Origin: Clostridiaceae bacterium
GTDB lineage: Bacteria; Bacillota; Clostridia; Oscillospirales; Butyricicoccaceae
DNA: 64,000 nt
Direction of reading: 5' to 3'
Assembly (NCBI GenBank): GCA_016293155.1
Contig: JAEDEU010000001.1
Location: forward strand, 11,628 to 75,627
Part shown: positions 18,371 through 27,091 of the stretch, piece by piece
Numbering within the stretch: position 1 is the stretch's first letter
Layout of the letters: each line of letters begins with the position of its first letter
Made by a program: the position numbers and the translations under genes
Notes under the pieces: generated by a model
Seen by the model: only the letters and a program-made list of their open reading frames with translations
The model's database searches: none
What the model was told of the DNA's origin: nothing

Positions 18371-19006
18371 TCAGGATGCTGCGCACAGCTCCAGAGCAAC
18401 GTCTGCGGCGGTAGCTGCATCCTCGGTGTAGGTTGCACCGATGGACTCCGCAAAGTTTGCGGTGATCGGCGCGCCGCCGACCATAACCTTAACCGCGCCG
18501 TTCAGATCGGAAGCGGCAACTGCCTTGGTCACCTCTCCCATCTCCTGCATGGTGGTGGTCAGCAGAGCGGAGCAGCAGATGATCTTTGCATCGTTCTCGC
18601 GTGCTGCATCCAGGAACTTATCGACCGGTACGTCAACGCCGAGGTCGATGACCTTCAGACCCTTGCCCTCCATCATCATCTTAACCAGATTCTTGCCGAT
18701 GTCGTGCATGTCGCCTGCAACGGTGCCGATGATTACGGTGCCCTTGTCCTCGACGCCTGCGGTAATCAGATACGGACGCAGAACCTCGATGCCGCGGTTC
18801 ATTGCGCGTGCAGCAACCAGAACCTCCGGAACGAATACTTCGTTGTTGCGGAACTTTTCGCCGATGATGCCCATGCCGTTGAGCAGACCGTTTTCCAGAA
18901 TGTCCTGCGGTGCAACGCCCTCATCCAGAGCCTGCTGAACCAGCTTCTTAACCTTCGGTGCGCGTCCTGCCTGCAGCAGCTCACTGATTTCCTGTACGAT
19001 AGCCAT
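18371..19006 (-). CDS. Corrinoid-binding methyl-carrier protein (MtbC/MttC/MtgC-like)
   Basis: This 211-residue protein has an N-terminal methionine-synthase-type helical cap (about 1-85) and a cobalamin-binding Rossmann domain. The B12 motif is GDMHDIGKNLV with lower-axial His101; SALLTTTMQEM and VGGAPITANFAESIGA complete the family pattern. It carries methyl groups from a substrate methyltransferase to an acceptor methyltransferase. No such methyltransferase gene is adjacent. ATG 19006 is 9 bases from GGAGG; an ATG at 19012 is only 3 bases away. It is the first gene of a three-gene unit. Confidence 0.93.
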   Translation of the reverse strand: MAIVQEISELLQAGRAPKVKKLVQQALDEGVAPQDILENGLLNGMGIIGEKFRNNEVFVPEVLVAARAMNRGIEVLRPYLITAGVEDKGTVIIGTVAGDMHDIGKNLVKMMMEGKGLKVIDLGVDVPVDKFLDAARENDAKIICCSALLTTTMQEMGEVTKAVAASDLNGAVKVMVGGAPITANFAESIGATYTEDAATAADVALELCAAS

Positions 19007-19075
19007 ATTCATAATCCTCCTCATAGGTTTTATCCTGCGGTTTCCACCAAATACGGTTCTGTTTTTCTTGATTTT

Positions 19076-19103
19076 ATTATACAAAAATTACGGAGATATG
19101 CAA
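19076..19103 (-). promoter_or_regulatory. Sigma-A-like promoter of the corrinoid protein operon
   Basis: On the minus strand TTGCAT (19103-19098) and TATAAT (19081-19076) are separated by 16 bases, upstream of the corrinoid protein start. Confidence 0.6.
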
Positions 19104-19205
19104 TCGTGTATCCTGCGGTCGAGTTTCAATATTGTGCGGTTTTCCTGCTTTGGGAACACGGATTTACGGGAATCACTTTATGAAAAACCGGAATATTACC
19201 GATAC

Positions 19206-19235
19206 TTTACAAAAACAGGGTAGATGTGCAATAAT
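19206..19235 (+). promoter_or_regulatory. Possible promoter of the HAD phosphatase gene
   Basis: TTTACA and AATAAT are separated by 18 bases, about 60 bases before the start codon. The match is modest. Confidence 0.35.
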
Positions 19236-19297
19236 AGAGCAGTGATAATAAGAAAAAAAAGCGACGATGTAAACATAAAAGCAAAGGAGAAACAACA

Positions 19298-20080
19298 ATG
19301 CAGGAATTGCGTAATAAAAAAGGATTTATCTGCGATATGGACGGTGTCATCTACCGCGGCAACCGTCTGCTGCCGGGAGTGAAGGAGTTCGTGGACTGGC
19401 TGTACCGTGAGAACAAGCAGTTTTTGTTCCTGACCAACGCGAGCGAGCGTTCCCCGCGTGAGCTACAGCAAAAGCTGCGCCGTATGGGTCTGGAGGTCGG
19501 CGAGGAGCACTTTTATACAAGCGCACTGGCGACCGCGGCATTTTTAAAAAGCCAGGCGCCGGGATGCAGCGCATATGTGCTGGGCGGACCGGGTCTGGTC
19601 AATGCACTGTATGAAGCGGGCATCACGATGAACGATGTCGACCCGGATTATGTCATTGTCGGTGAGCCGGCGCATTATAACTTTGCAATGATCCAGAAGG
19701 CGATGGAGCTGGTGCTGAACGGCGCGCGCCTGATTGCGACCAATACCGACCTGACCGGCCCGACGGAAAACGGTCTGGTGCCCGCCTGCCGCGCGCTGAC
19801 CGCGCCGATTGAGCTGGCAACCGGAAAGCAGGCATACTTTGTCGGCAAGCCGAATCCGCTGATGATGCGCACCGGTCTGACCCTGCTCGGCGTGCATTCG
19901 AGCGAGGCGGCAATGGTCGGCGACCGCATGGATACCGATATTGTTGCAGGCACGGAAAGCGGACTTGCGACCGTTCTCGTCCTTTCCGGCTGCACCGCAC
20001 GGGAGGATATTGCGCAGTATGCCTATCGTCCGCGCTATATTCTCGACGGAGTTGGTGACATTGTACCAAAAGACGAGTAA
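19298..20080 (+). CDS. HAD-IIA family sugar/nucleotide phosphatase, NagD-like
   Basis: The 260-residue protein has HAD motif I FICDMDGVIYRGNRLLPG, motif II in LFLTNASERSPRELQQKL, and motif IV in AMVGDRMDTDIVAGTESG, with the C2-type cap expected for the NagD/4-nitrophenylphosphatase/AraL group. It probably dephosphorylates a small phosphorylated metabolite; the substrate cannot be read from sequence. It starts after AAAGGAG and ends just before a strong terminator, so it appears monocistronic. Confidence 0.88.
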   Translation: MQELRNKKGFICDMDGVIYRGNRLLPGVKEFVDWLYRENKQFLFLTNASERSPRELQQKLRRMGLEVGEEHFYTSALATAAFLKSQAPGCSAYVLGGPGLVNALYEAGITMNDVDPDYVIVGEPAHYNFAMIQKAMELVLNGARLIATNTDLTGPTENGLVPACRALTAPIELATGKQAYFVGKPNPLMMRTGLTLLGVHSSEAAMVGDRMDTDIVAGTESGLATVLVLSGCTAREDIAQYAYRPRYILDGVGDIVPKDE

Positions 20081-20110
20081 AATTCATTTAAAGTGAGTAA
20101 AAACAGGGAA

Positions 20111-20135
20111 AACACCGCGAAAGCGGTGTTTTTTT
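20111..20135 (+). terminator. Intrinsic terminator after the HAD phosphatase
   Basis: AACACCGC / GCGGTGTT form an 8-bp stem with a GAAA loop, followed by a T run. Confidence 0.9.
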
Positions 20136-20184
20136 ATACTTTTTATTCGTGTAAAAACGGATATTTTACAAAGAGAAGCGGCAC

Positions 20185-20239
20185 TTTACAAAAGTTTTAC
20201 GGCAGCGGAAATTTGGATTTTACAACCGCCTGATATACT
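20185..20239 (+). promoter_or_regulatory. Pho-box promoter of pstS
   Basis: TTTACA at 20185, TTTACG at 20196 and TTTACA at 20219 are spaced 11 and 23 bases apart, with an extra TTTACA at 20165. TATACT at 20234 serves as -10 without a proper -35. The TTTACA-N5-TTTACA direct repeat matches the known PhoP box of Firmicutes (TTWACA repeats). The same geometry recurs before phoP. Confidence 0.8.
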
Positions 20240-20295
20240 GATTGCAGATCGAAAAAAGAAATCAAACAAAGCATTTTAAGAAAGGATCTTAAATC

Positions 20296-21174
20296 ATGAA
20301 GACGAAATTCATCAAGGCTTGTGCACTGGCTGCTGTGGCAGCAATGGCTCTGACTGCCTGCGGCGGCAATTCCTCCGGAGAAAACGGCGGCTCCGCTTCC
20401 GCTCCGATCACAGTCGTATCCCGTGAGGACGGCTCCGGCACCCGCGGCGCATTCACTGAGCTGATGGGCATCCTCGTGGAGGAGGGCGACACCAAGACCG
20501 ACAATACTACCGTAAACGCTACCATCGCAAACAAGACTGAGGTTGTTATCCAGAATGTCGCAGGCGATCCGAATGCAATCGGCTACATCTCTCTGGGTTC
20601 CCTGAAGGACGGCGTGAAGGCTGTCAAGGTGGACGGCGTTGAGGCAAATGCAGAAAATGTTCTGTCCGGCGACTATAAGGTAGCACGTCCGTTCAACATC
20701 GCAACCAAGGGCGAGCCGACCGGTGTTGCCGCTGACTTTATCAATTTCATCCTGTCCGCCGACGGTCAGGAGATCGTATCCGACGGCTACATTCCGGTCA
20801 ACTCCGAGGCGGAGGCGTTTACCTCGGACGGCTCCGAGGGCAAGATCGTGGTAGGCGGTTCCTCGTCTGTATCTCCGATCATGGAGAAGCTGGCAGAGGC
20901 GTATCAGGCGGTCAACACCAAGGCAACCATTGAATTACAGGAGTCTGACTCCACCACCGGCATGACCTCCTGCATGGAAGGCACCTACGACATCGGCATG
21001 GCATCCCGCGAGCTGAAGGACGACGAGCTGGCACAGCTGACTCCGATTGTCATCGCAAACGACGGCATTGCGGTCATTGTCAACCCGGAGAATGCGGTTG
21101 AGGATCTGACCAGCGAGCAGATTCGTCAGATCTACACCGGCGAGATCGCTGACTGGTCTGAGCTGTCCAAGTAA
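20296..21174 (+). CDS. pstS: Phosphate ABC transporter substrate-binding lipoprotein, permuted PstS
   Basis: This 292-residue lipoprotein has a signal peptide with lipobox LTAC (Cys22) and binds phosphate outside the membrane. The domain order is reversed from the usual PstS. The segment SREDGSGTRGAF (42-53), normally central, comes first, followed by NAIGYISLGSL and RPFNIATKGEP. The segment VVGGSSSVSPIMEKLAEAY (185-203), normally N-terminal, comes second, followed by DIGMASRELKDDEL, NDGIAVIVNPEN and a C-terminal IYTGEIADW. All phosphate-contact loops seem present, so I infer a functional circular permutant. It heads the pst operon behind a Pho box. Confidence 0.92.
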   Translation: MKTKFIKACALAAVAAMALTACGGNSSGENGGSASAPITVVSREDGSGTRGAFTELMGILVEEGDTKTDNTTVNATIANKTEVVIQNVAGDPNAIGYISLGSLKDGVKAVKVDGVEANAENVLSGDYKVARPFNIATKGEPTGVAADFINFILSADGQEIVSDGYIPVNSEAEAFTSDGSEGKIVVGGSSSVSPIMEKLAEAYQAVNTKATIELQESDSTTGMTSCMEGTYDIGMASRELKDDELAQLTPIVIANDGIAVIVNPENAVEDLTSEQIRQIYTGEIADWSELSK

Positions 21175-21197
21175 CAAAGCAACGCATAGCCAGTAGG

Positions 21198-21226
21198 ATG
21201 CGAACGGAACCTTTTTCCGTTCGCAT
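21198..21226 (+). terminator. Intercistronic hairpin between pstS and pstC
   Basis: An 11-bp perfect stem (ATGCGAACGGA / TCCGTTCGCAT) with a 7-base loop is followed by only a short T tract. It could stabilise pstS mRNA or partly terminate, giving more PstS than permease. Confidence 0.7.
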
Positions 21227-21247
21227 TTTACGGAAAAGGAGAAAATT

Positions 21248-22111
21248 ATGAAATCCAAATTGATGGAACGCGGTATGGAGTTCGTGTTCGCGGTCTGTGC
21301 GTGCTGTTCCATTGCTGCGGTTGCCCTGATCTGCGTGTTCCTGTTCGCCAACGGTGTTCCGGCGATGGCAGAGATCGGTGTATTCGATTTTCTGATCGGC
21401 ACGAAGTGGGCGCCGGGCAATCAGCCGGCAGCCTTCGGCATCCTCCCGATGATCGTCGGCAGCATCTACGTGACCGCCGGAGCAATCGTTGTCGGTGTAC
21501 CGATCGGTCTGCTGACCGCGGTCTTTATGGCGCGCTTCTGCCCCAAAAAGCTGTATCCGGTTCTGCATCCGATGGTAGAGCTGCTGGCGGGCATTCCGTC
21601 CATTGTATACGGCTTTTTCGGCATGGCATTTCTGGTGCCGCTGATCCGCAATCTGTACGGCGGAAGCGGTCAGAGCGTGCTGACGGCATCCATCCTGCTC
21701 GGCATTATGATTCTGCCGACCATCATCGGCGGCTCCGAGGCCGCCATCCGTGCGGTTCCGGAAAGCTACTATGAAGGCTCTCTGGCGCTGGGCGCGACGC
21801 ATGAGCGTTCGGTATTCTTTGCGATGCTTCCGGCGGCAAAGTCCGGTATTTTGACCTCCGTTGTGCTCGGCATCGGACGCGCCATCGGTGAGACCATGGC
21901 GGTGATTATGGTTGCCGGCAATGCGCCCGTGATTCCGGGCGGCGTGGGCGACAAGGTGCGCACCATGACGGCAAACATTGTGATGGAAATGGGCTATGCA
22001 ACCGGTCTGCACCGCGAGGCGCTGATTGCAACCGGCGTTGTCCTGTTTGTCTTTATTCTTCTGATTAATCTGTCCGTAACCCTGCTGAGAAACCGAGGTG
22101 AAAACGCATGA
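21248..22111 (+). CDS. pstC: Phosphate ABC transporter permease PstC
   Basis: The 287-residue membrane protein forms half of the phosphate channel. The conserved loop LLAGIPSIVYGFFGMAFLV and the EAA-like loop ESYYEGSLALGATHERSVFF, which contacts PstB, are visible, and about six membrane segments can be picked out. It follows pstS after the hairpin and overlaps pstA by 4 bp. Confidence 0.95.
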   Translation: MKSKLMERGMEFVFAVCACCSIAAVALICVFLFANGVPAMAEIGVFDFLIGTKWAPGNQPAAFGILPMIVGSIYVTAGAIVVGVPIGLLTAVFMARFCPKKLYPVLHPMVELLAGIPSIVYGFFGMAFLVPLIRNLYGGSGQSVLTASILLGIMILPTIIGGSEAAIRAVPESYYEGSLALGATHERSVFFAMLPAAKSGILTSVVLGIGRAIGETMAVIMVAGNAPVIPGGVGDKVRTMTANIVMEMGYATGLHREALIATGVVLFVFILLINLSVTLLRNRGENA

Positions 22112-22980
22112 GCGAACTGACTGCGGCACTGCCGAAAACCCGAAACCAGAAGGACTGCGAAAAAATCAAAAGCCCGCTGTCCGTCCTGCTGCGCGTGCTT
22201 GTCTGGGGCGCAGCGCTCCTGACCTTCCTTTCCCTGTTTTTCCTCATCGGCTTTATTCTGGTCAAGGGCATTCCGAACCTGAAGCCGAGCCTGTTCTCCC
22301 TGAACTATACGTCGGAGAACGTATCCATGCTTCCGTCCATCATCAACACGGTAAAAATGCTGCTGCTTGCACTGGCGATCTCCGGTCCGATCAGTATCTT
22401 CACTGCGATTTATCTGGTGGAATACGCGAAGCGCGGCAATAAGCTGGTAAAGGTCATCCGTATGACGGCGGAGACACTGGCGGGCATTCCGTCCATCGTG
22501 TACGGCCTGTTCGGCGCGCTGTTCTTCGTCGGCGCACTGAAGTGGGATCTGTCCCTGATGGCAGGTGCCATGACGCTGGCGATCATGGTTCTGCCGCTTA
22601 TCATGCGCAACACGGAGGAGGCGCTCATGAGTGTTCCGGACGCCTACCGTGAGGCGAGCTTCGGTCTGGGCGCGGGCAGACTGCGCACCATCTTCCGCAT
22701 CATTCTGCCGGCCGCTGTGCCGGGCATCCTCTCCGGCGTGATTCTGGCAATCGGACGCATCGTCGGTGAGACAGCAGCACTGCTGTATACCGCAGGCACG
22801 GCAACCAAGCTGGGCGGCGTGATGGATTCCGGACGCACGCTGGCGGTGCATATGTACTCGCTCTCCGGCGAGGGTCTGCATACCAATGAGGCGTATGCAA
22901 CGGCGGTTGTCCTGCTGGTTACTGTACTGATTATCAATGCGCTGTCTTCGCTGGCCGCGAAGAAGCTGACCAAGGCATAA
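22108..22980 (+). CDS. pstA: Phosphate ABC transporter permease PstA
   Basis: The 290-residue partner of PstC contains TLAGIPSIVYGLFGALFFVG, IMVLPLIMRNTEEALMSVPD and YREASFGLGAGRLRTIFRI, typical of PstA, with six or so hydrophobic segments. It begins inside the pstC stop (ATGA) and pstB follows after 13 bases with an AAAGGAG site. Confidence 0.95.
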   Translation: MSELTAALPKTRNQKDCEKIKSPLSVLLRVLVWGAALLTFLSLFFLIGFILVKGIPNLKPSLFSLNYTSENVSMLPSIINTVKMLLLALAISGPISIFTAIYLVEYAKRGNKLVKVIRMTAETLAGIPSIVYGLFGALFFVGALKWDLSLMAGAMTLAIMVLPLIMRNTEEALMSVPDAYREASFGLGAGRLRTIFRIILPAAVPGILSGVILAIGRIVGETAALLYTAGTATKLGGVMDSGRTLAVHMYSLSGEGLHTNEAYATAVVLLVTVLIINALSSLAAKKLTKA

Positions 22981-22993
22981 AAGGAGTCATTCC

Positions 22994-23767
22994 ATGAGCA
23001 ATACTGCGATCAATCATAAAACCAAATTTTCTATATCCGATCTGGATTTGTACTATACCCAGTTCCACGCACTCAAAAACATCAATCTGGACATTCCGGA
23101 GCGTCAGGTCACGGCTTTTATCGGACCGTCCGGCTGCGGCAAGTCCACCCTGCTCAAGACGCTCAACCGCATGAACGATCTGGTTGAGGGCTGCCGCATC
23201 GAGGGCAGAGTCACCCTGGACGAGGAGGATATTTTTGGCGCAATGGATGTGAACCTGCTGCGCCGCCGCGTCGGCATGGTGTTCCAGAAGCCGAATCCGT
23301 TTCCGATGAGCATCTATGACAACATCGCCTACGGTCCGCGCACCCACGGCATCAAAAAACGTTCTCAGCTGGACGAGATCGTGGAAAAGAGCCTGCGTCA
23401 GGCGGCAATCTGGGACGAGGTCAAGGATCGTCTTGGCAAGTCCGCGCTGGGCATGTCCGGCGGACAGCAGCAGAGACTGTGCATCGCCCGCGCACTGGCG
23501 GTTGAGCCGGAGGTTCTGCTGATGGATGAGCCGACCTCCGCACTCGACCCGATCTCTACATCCAAGGTTGAGGATCTGGTACAGGAGCTGCGGGACGATT
23601 ACACCATCGTGATGGTGACCCACAATATGCAGCAGGCAACCCGTGTGTCCGACAACACTGCATTCTTCCTGCTGGGCGAGGTCGTGGAGTACGACCGCAC
23701 CGAAAAGCTGTTCTCGATGCCGAACGACAAGCGCACCGAGGATTACATCAGCGGACGCTTCGGCTGA
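22994..23767 (+). CDS. pstB: Phosphate ABC transporter ATPase PstB
   Basis: The 257-residue cytoplasmic ATPase powers the PstCA channel. Walker A is GPSGCGKSTLLKTLNRMNDL, the signature is GMSGGQQQRLCIARALA, Walker B is VLLMDEPTSALDPIST, and the switch His is in VMVTHNMQQATRVSD. FQKPNPFPMSIYDNIAYGPR is diagnostic of PstB among ABC ATPases. phoU follows after 18 bases. Confidence 0.97.
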   Translation: MSNTAINHKTKFSISDLDLYYTQFHALKNINLDIPERQVTAFIGPSGCGKSTLLKTLNRMNDLVEGCRIEGRVTLDEEDIFGAMDVNLLRRRVGMVFQKPNPFPMSIYDNIAYGPRTHGIKKRSQLDEIVEKSLRQAAIWDEVKDRLGKSALGMSGGQQQRLCIARALAVEPEVLLMDEPTSALDPISTSKVEDLVQELRDDYTIVMVTHNMQQATRVSDNTAFFLLGEVVEYDRTEKLFSMPNDKRTEDYISGRFG

Positions 23768-23785
23768 TACGGGGAGGAAAATATC

Positions 23786-24448
23786 ATGCGAAACAGATTT
23801 GACAAGCAGCTGACAGAGATGAACCATGAGCTGATGAGCATGGCAATGCTGGTCGAAAGCTCGATTTCCATGGCGGTTGCCGCAATGCAGCAGAACGATG
23901 CCGAGCTGGCGAAGAACATTATTCTCAAGGATGACGAAATCGACCATAAGGAGCGCGAGATTGAGCGCATGTGCTTCATGCTGCTGCTGTCCCAGCAGCC
24001 GGTGGCGGGCGATCTGCGTTCGATTTCCACCGTGCTCAAGATGCTGACCGATCTTGAACGCATCGGTGACCACGCATCGGACATCTCCGAAATCACCGTG
24101 ATGAATGCGGACAAGGCGCTGGAGCTCCCGGAATACATCCCCCAAATGGCGGAAACGGCGGGGCTGATGGTGCGCAACGCGATTGACGCATTTATCCAGA
24201 AGGATCTGGTCAAGGCGCGCTCGGTGATCCGCAATGACGACATCGTGGATGACCTGTTCCTCGCGCTGAGAAACGAGCTGATTGACAGCATCCGCACCCG
24301 CGGGAATACGCTGGACGGCGAGCAGACGCTGGATATGCTGATGGTGGGCAAATACTTTGAACGCATCGGTGACCATGCGGTGAATATTGCCGAGTGGGTT
24401 GTATTTGATATCACCGGCAGACACAAGGACGATACGGTCGCGGGCTGA
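23786..24448 (+). CDS. phoU: Phosphate signalling regulator PhoU
   Basis: The 220-residue helical protein has two PhoU repeats (DDEIDHKEREIERMCFMLL in the first and RNDDIVDDLFLALRNELID in the second) with the LTDLERIGDHA and KYFERIGDHAVNIAEW metal-binding motifs. It relays the state of the Pst transporter to the PhoR kinase encoded downstream and limits uptake. It is the last gene of the pst operon; the PhoP gene has its own promoter. Confidence 0.95.
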   Translation: MRNRFDKQLTEMNHELMSMAMLVESSISMAVAAMQQNDAELAKNIILKDDEIDHKEREIERMCFMLLLSQQPVAGDLRSISTVLKMLTDLERIGDHASDISEITVMNADKALELPEYIPQMAETAGLMVRNAIDAFIQKDLVKARSVIRNDDIVDDLFLALRNELIDSIRTRGNTLDGEQTLDMLMVGKYFERIGDHAVNIAEWVVFDITGRHKDDTVAG

Positions 24449-24522
24449 TTTTACAAATAAGGTGCACGAAAACAGCAAAAGACTTTGGGATATCTGCCCG
24501 AAGTCTTTCTTTTGTGCGCTGT

Positions 24523-24578
24523 TTTACACAGATTTTACAATATGGAAAATTGAGATTTTACATTGCGCCTGTTATACT
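24523..24578 (+). promoter_or_regulatory. Pho-box promoter of phoP-phoR
   Basis: TTTACA occurs at 24523, 24534 and 24557 (spacings 11 and 23, identical to the pstS promoter), followed by TATACT at 24573. This implies autoregulation of phoPR by PhoP. Confidence 0.78.
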
Positions 24579-24622
24579 ATAACCGAGATCGTGTTATTGG
24601 AACAACTGAAAGAGGGAGCAAT

Positions 24623-25309
24623 ATGCAGAAATTAAAGGTTGCCATTGTAGAGGATGACGAGAGCATCCGAAATCTGGTGCAGTACGCGCTGGAAAACAGT
24701 GGAATGGAGGTAAGCAGCTACTGTGACGGCCGCGCATTTACCGAATCGCTGAGCAGACAGATTCCGCAGATTCTGCTGCTGGATATCATGCTGCCGGATG
24801 AGGACGGCATTTCCATCCTGCGCCGCCTCAAGAGCGATGCGGCAACCGCACAGCTGCCGGTGATTATGCTGACCGCAAAGTCCGGCGAGTTTGATAAGGT
24901 ACAGTGTCTGGACAGCGGCGCGGATGACTATGTGGTCAAGCCGTTCGGCGTGATGGAGCTGATCTCGCGCATCCGTGCGCTGGCGCGCCGCTCCAATCTG
25001 GAGGCGCAGGATCATCTGCTCACCTGCGGCGGCATCTCGGTGGACATTCCGCGCCATCGCGTCTGGTCGTCCGGGGAGGAGGTACAGCTGACGCTCAAGG
25101 AATTTGACCTGCTTGCGCTGCTGATGAGCAATCGCGGCGTGGTGCTCAACCGAGACCGCATTATGAGTGCGGTCTGGAGCTGTGACTTTGAGGGCGAGAC
25201 CCGAACGATTGATATCCACGTCAATACGCTGCGCAAAAAGCTGGGCGAAAACGGCGCGCTGATCCAGACCGTCCGCGGCATCGGATATAAGGTCAGTGAC
25301 GGACAATGA
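24623..25309 (+). CDS. phoP: Response regulator PhoP/PhoB, OmpR family
   Basis: The 228-residue regulator has a receiver domain (VAIVEDDESIRNL, phospho-acceptor Asp54 in LLLDIMLPDEDGI, then MLTAKSGEFDKV and DDYVVKPFGVMEL) and a C-terminal winged helix (LTLKEFDLLALLMSNRGVV, then TIDIHVNTLRKKLG, then VRGIGYKV). ATG 24623 follows GAGGGAG. Its position right after pstSCAB-phoU and the Pho boxes at both promoters make it the phosphate-starvation regulator. It overlaps phoR by 4 bp. Confidence 0.94.
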   Translation: MQKLKVAIVEDDESIRNLVQYALENSGMEVSSYCDGRAFTESLSRQIPQILLLDIMLPDEDGISILRRLKSDAATAQLPVIMLTAKSGEFDKVQCLDSGADDYVVKPFGVMELISRIRALARRSNLEAQDHLLTCGGISVDIPRHRVWSSGEEVQLTLKEFDLLALLMSNRGVVLNRDRIMSAVWSCDFEGETRTIDIHVNTLRKKLGENGALIQTVRGIGYKVSDGQ

Positions 25310-27015
25310 GAAAACGAATTTATCGGTCGCTGTGTATGGTAGGCATCGTCGGCGTGCTGCTGACGGCAGTGCTGTCCGCGATTGTGTCCTTCCAGCTGAC
25401 GGCGGATATCACACGACAGGATGTGCGCGAAATGGCGGATATTCTGTCCGGAATTTATGACGATATCGACCCGCAGGACGAGGCGGGGGTTGAGCGGCTG
25501 CTCAGCTCGGTGCCGGAAAATGTCCGCGTGTCCTATATCGGTTCGGACGGCACCGTCCTGTATGACTCTGCGGGCGACACCCGTCTGATGAACAATCACA
25601 GGAACCGCCAGGAGATCGAACAGGCGCAGGAAAACGGCACCGGTCAGGCATCCCGTCTCTCGGACACGCTGGGAAACTACACCTACTATTATGCAGTGCG
25701 GCTGGATGACGGTACGGTGCTGCGTCTGGCAACAGCCTATTCCGGCATCTGGGCGGGCTTTAGCCGCTCGGGCATCATCACGGTGCTGCTGATCGTTGTG
25801 GTGGTATTCTGTGCGCTCAAGATTTCCAAGCGTATGACGCAGCGGCTTCTGATGCCGGTGGAGCAGGTGGCAGTGGATCTGGAAAACATCAACGAGGATC
25901 TGGTTTATGAGGAACTGGTTCCGTTTTTGACCAAAATCCGCCGTCAGCGCGAGGAGATTGAGGAGCAGATTGCCGGTCTCCAGATGCAGCGCGACACCAT
26001 CAGCGTGATTACCAAGAGCATGAAGGAGGGACTGGTGTTCCTGTCCTCCCGTCGTGTTATTTTGAGCATTAATCAGAGCGCCATCCGCCTGCTCACCGGG
26101 CGCAAGGTGATGGATAAGTACAGCGTGGTCGGCAGGGAGCTGATGATGCTCAGCCGCCTGCCGGAGCTGAATGAGAGCGTGGATCGGGCACTGGAGGGCA
26201 AGTCCGCGGATGCGGCGATTCATGTGCGCGGACGCATCCTGCATGTGTTTGCCAATCCGGCGTCGATCGGGGATGAGGTGGATGGAGCTGTGGTCGTGAT
26301 TATTGATGAAACCGAACGCCGTCTGGCAGAGCAGATGCGGCAGGAGTTTTCCGCCAACGTATCGCATGAGCTGAAAACGCCGCTGACGTCGATTTCCGGC
26401 TATGCGGAAATGATGGAGTGCGGACTGGTATCCTCGGAGAAGGATATGAAGGAATTTGCCGCACGCATCCATAAGGAGGCGCTGCGCCTGATTGCGCTGA
26501 TTGAGGACATTATCCGCCTGTCGCGCATCGAGGAGAGCGGCACAGCGAGCTTCATCCCGTGCAGTCTGCGGGAGATCGCCGCATCCGCCGTGGACTCGCT
26601 CCAGACGGTAGCGGAGCGCGACAGCGTCACGCTCACACTGTCCGGAGAAGCCGGACTGGTCTGCGGAGACTCCGTGATGCTGTATGAGCTGATTTACAAT
26701 CTGACCGAAAATGCCATCAAATACAACCGGGTCGGCGGAAAGGTGGATGTGAGCATCCGGGAGGAAAATGACCGCGCGGTGTTCTGTGTCAAGGATACCG
26801 GCGTGGGCATTCCGGAGGACTCACAGCGGCGCGTCTTTGAGCGCTTTTACCGCGTGGACAAGAGCCGCTCCAAGCTGACCGGCGGCACCGGTCTGGGGCT
26901 GTCCATCGTCAAGCACATCGCGGAGCGCCACGGCGCACGCATCGAGCTGCACAGCACCTACGGCGTAGGCACGGAGATTTCCGTATTCTTCCCGCTGATG
27001 GAACAGAAAGAGTAA
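25306..27015 (+). CDS. phoR: Sensor histidine kinase PhoR
   Basis: The 569-residue kinase has an N-terminal membrane segment (about 8-28), an extracytoplasmic region (about 30-145), a second membrane segment (about 150-172), a PAS-like region and the kinase core. His354 in SANVSHELKTPLTSISGYAE is the phosphorylation site. The ATPase domain shows the N box (ELIYNLTENAIKYN), G1 (VKDTGVGIPED), F box (FERFYRVDKSRSK) and G2 (GGTGLGLSIVKHIAERHG). It phosphorylates the upstream PhoP under phosphate limitation. Confidence 0.94.
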   Translation: MRKRIYRSLCMVGIVGVLLTAVLSAIVSFQLTADITRQDVREMADILSGIYDDIDPQDEAGVERLLSSVPENVRVSYIGSDGTVLYDSAGDTRLMNNHRNRQEIEQAQENGTGQASRLSDTLGNYTYYYAVRLDDGTVLRLATAYSGIWAGFSRSGIITVLLIVVVVFCALKISKRMTQRLLMPVEQVAVDLENINEDLVYEELVPFLTKIRRQREEIEEQIAGLQMQRDTISVITKSMKEGLVFLSSRRVILSINQSAIRLLTGRKVMDKYSVVGRELMMLSRLPELNESVDRALEGKSADAAIHVRGRILHVFANPASIGDEVDGAVVVIIDETERRLAEQMRQEFSANVSHELKTPLTSISGYAEMMECGLVSSEKDMKEFAARIHKEALRLIALIEDIIRLSRIEESGTASFIPCSLREIAASAVDSLQTVAERDSVTLTLSGEAGLVCGDSVMLYELIYNLTENAIKYNRVGGKVDVSIREENDRAVFCVKDTGVGIPEDSQRRVFERFYRVDKSRSKLTGGTGLGLSIVKHIAERHGARIELHSTYGVGTEISVFFPLMEQKE

Positions 27016-27017
27016 CA

Positions 27018-27047
27018 AAGGGCAGCCACAAGCGGGCTGCCCTTTCT
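27018..27047 (+). terminator. Terminator after phoR
   Basis: AAGGGCAGCC / GGCTGCCCTT form a 10-bp stem with a 7-base loop and a short T tract. Confidence 0.82.
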
Positions 27048-27061
27048 CATATGTATGCAAA

Positions 27062-27087
27062 AATCCCTCTGCCAAAGCAGAGGGATT
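27062..27087 (-). terminator. Terminator of the Na/Pi cotransporter gene
   Basis: An 11-bp perfect stem (AATCCCTCTGC / GCAGAGGGATT) lies just past the cotransporter stop; on the minus strand it runs into T residues. Confidence 0.8.
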
Positions 27088-27091
27088 GCGT

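Noticed and set aside
19007..19297. A cobalamin riboswitch upstream of the corrinoid protein operon
   Set aside because: I looked for a conserved B12-box-like core and found only a promoter and a short leader; none is visible before the other operons here either.
22934..24478. A 514-codon open frame on the minus strand
   Set aside because: It is the reverse of pstB and phoU and shows no domain.
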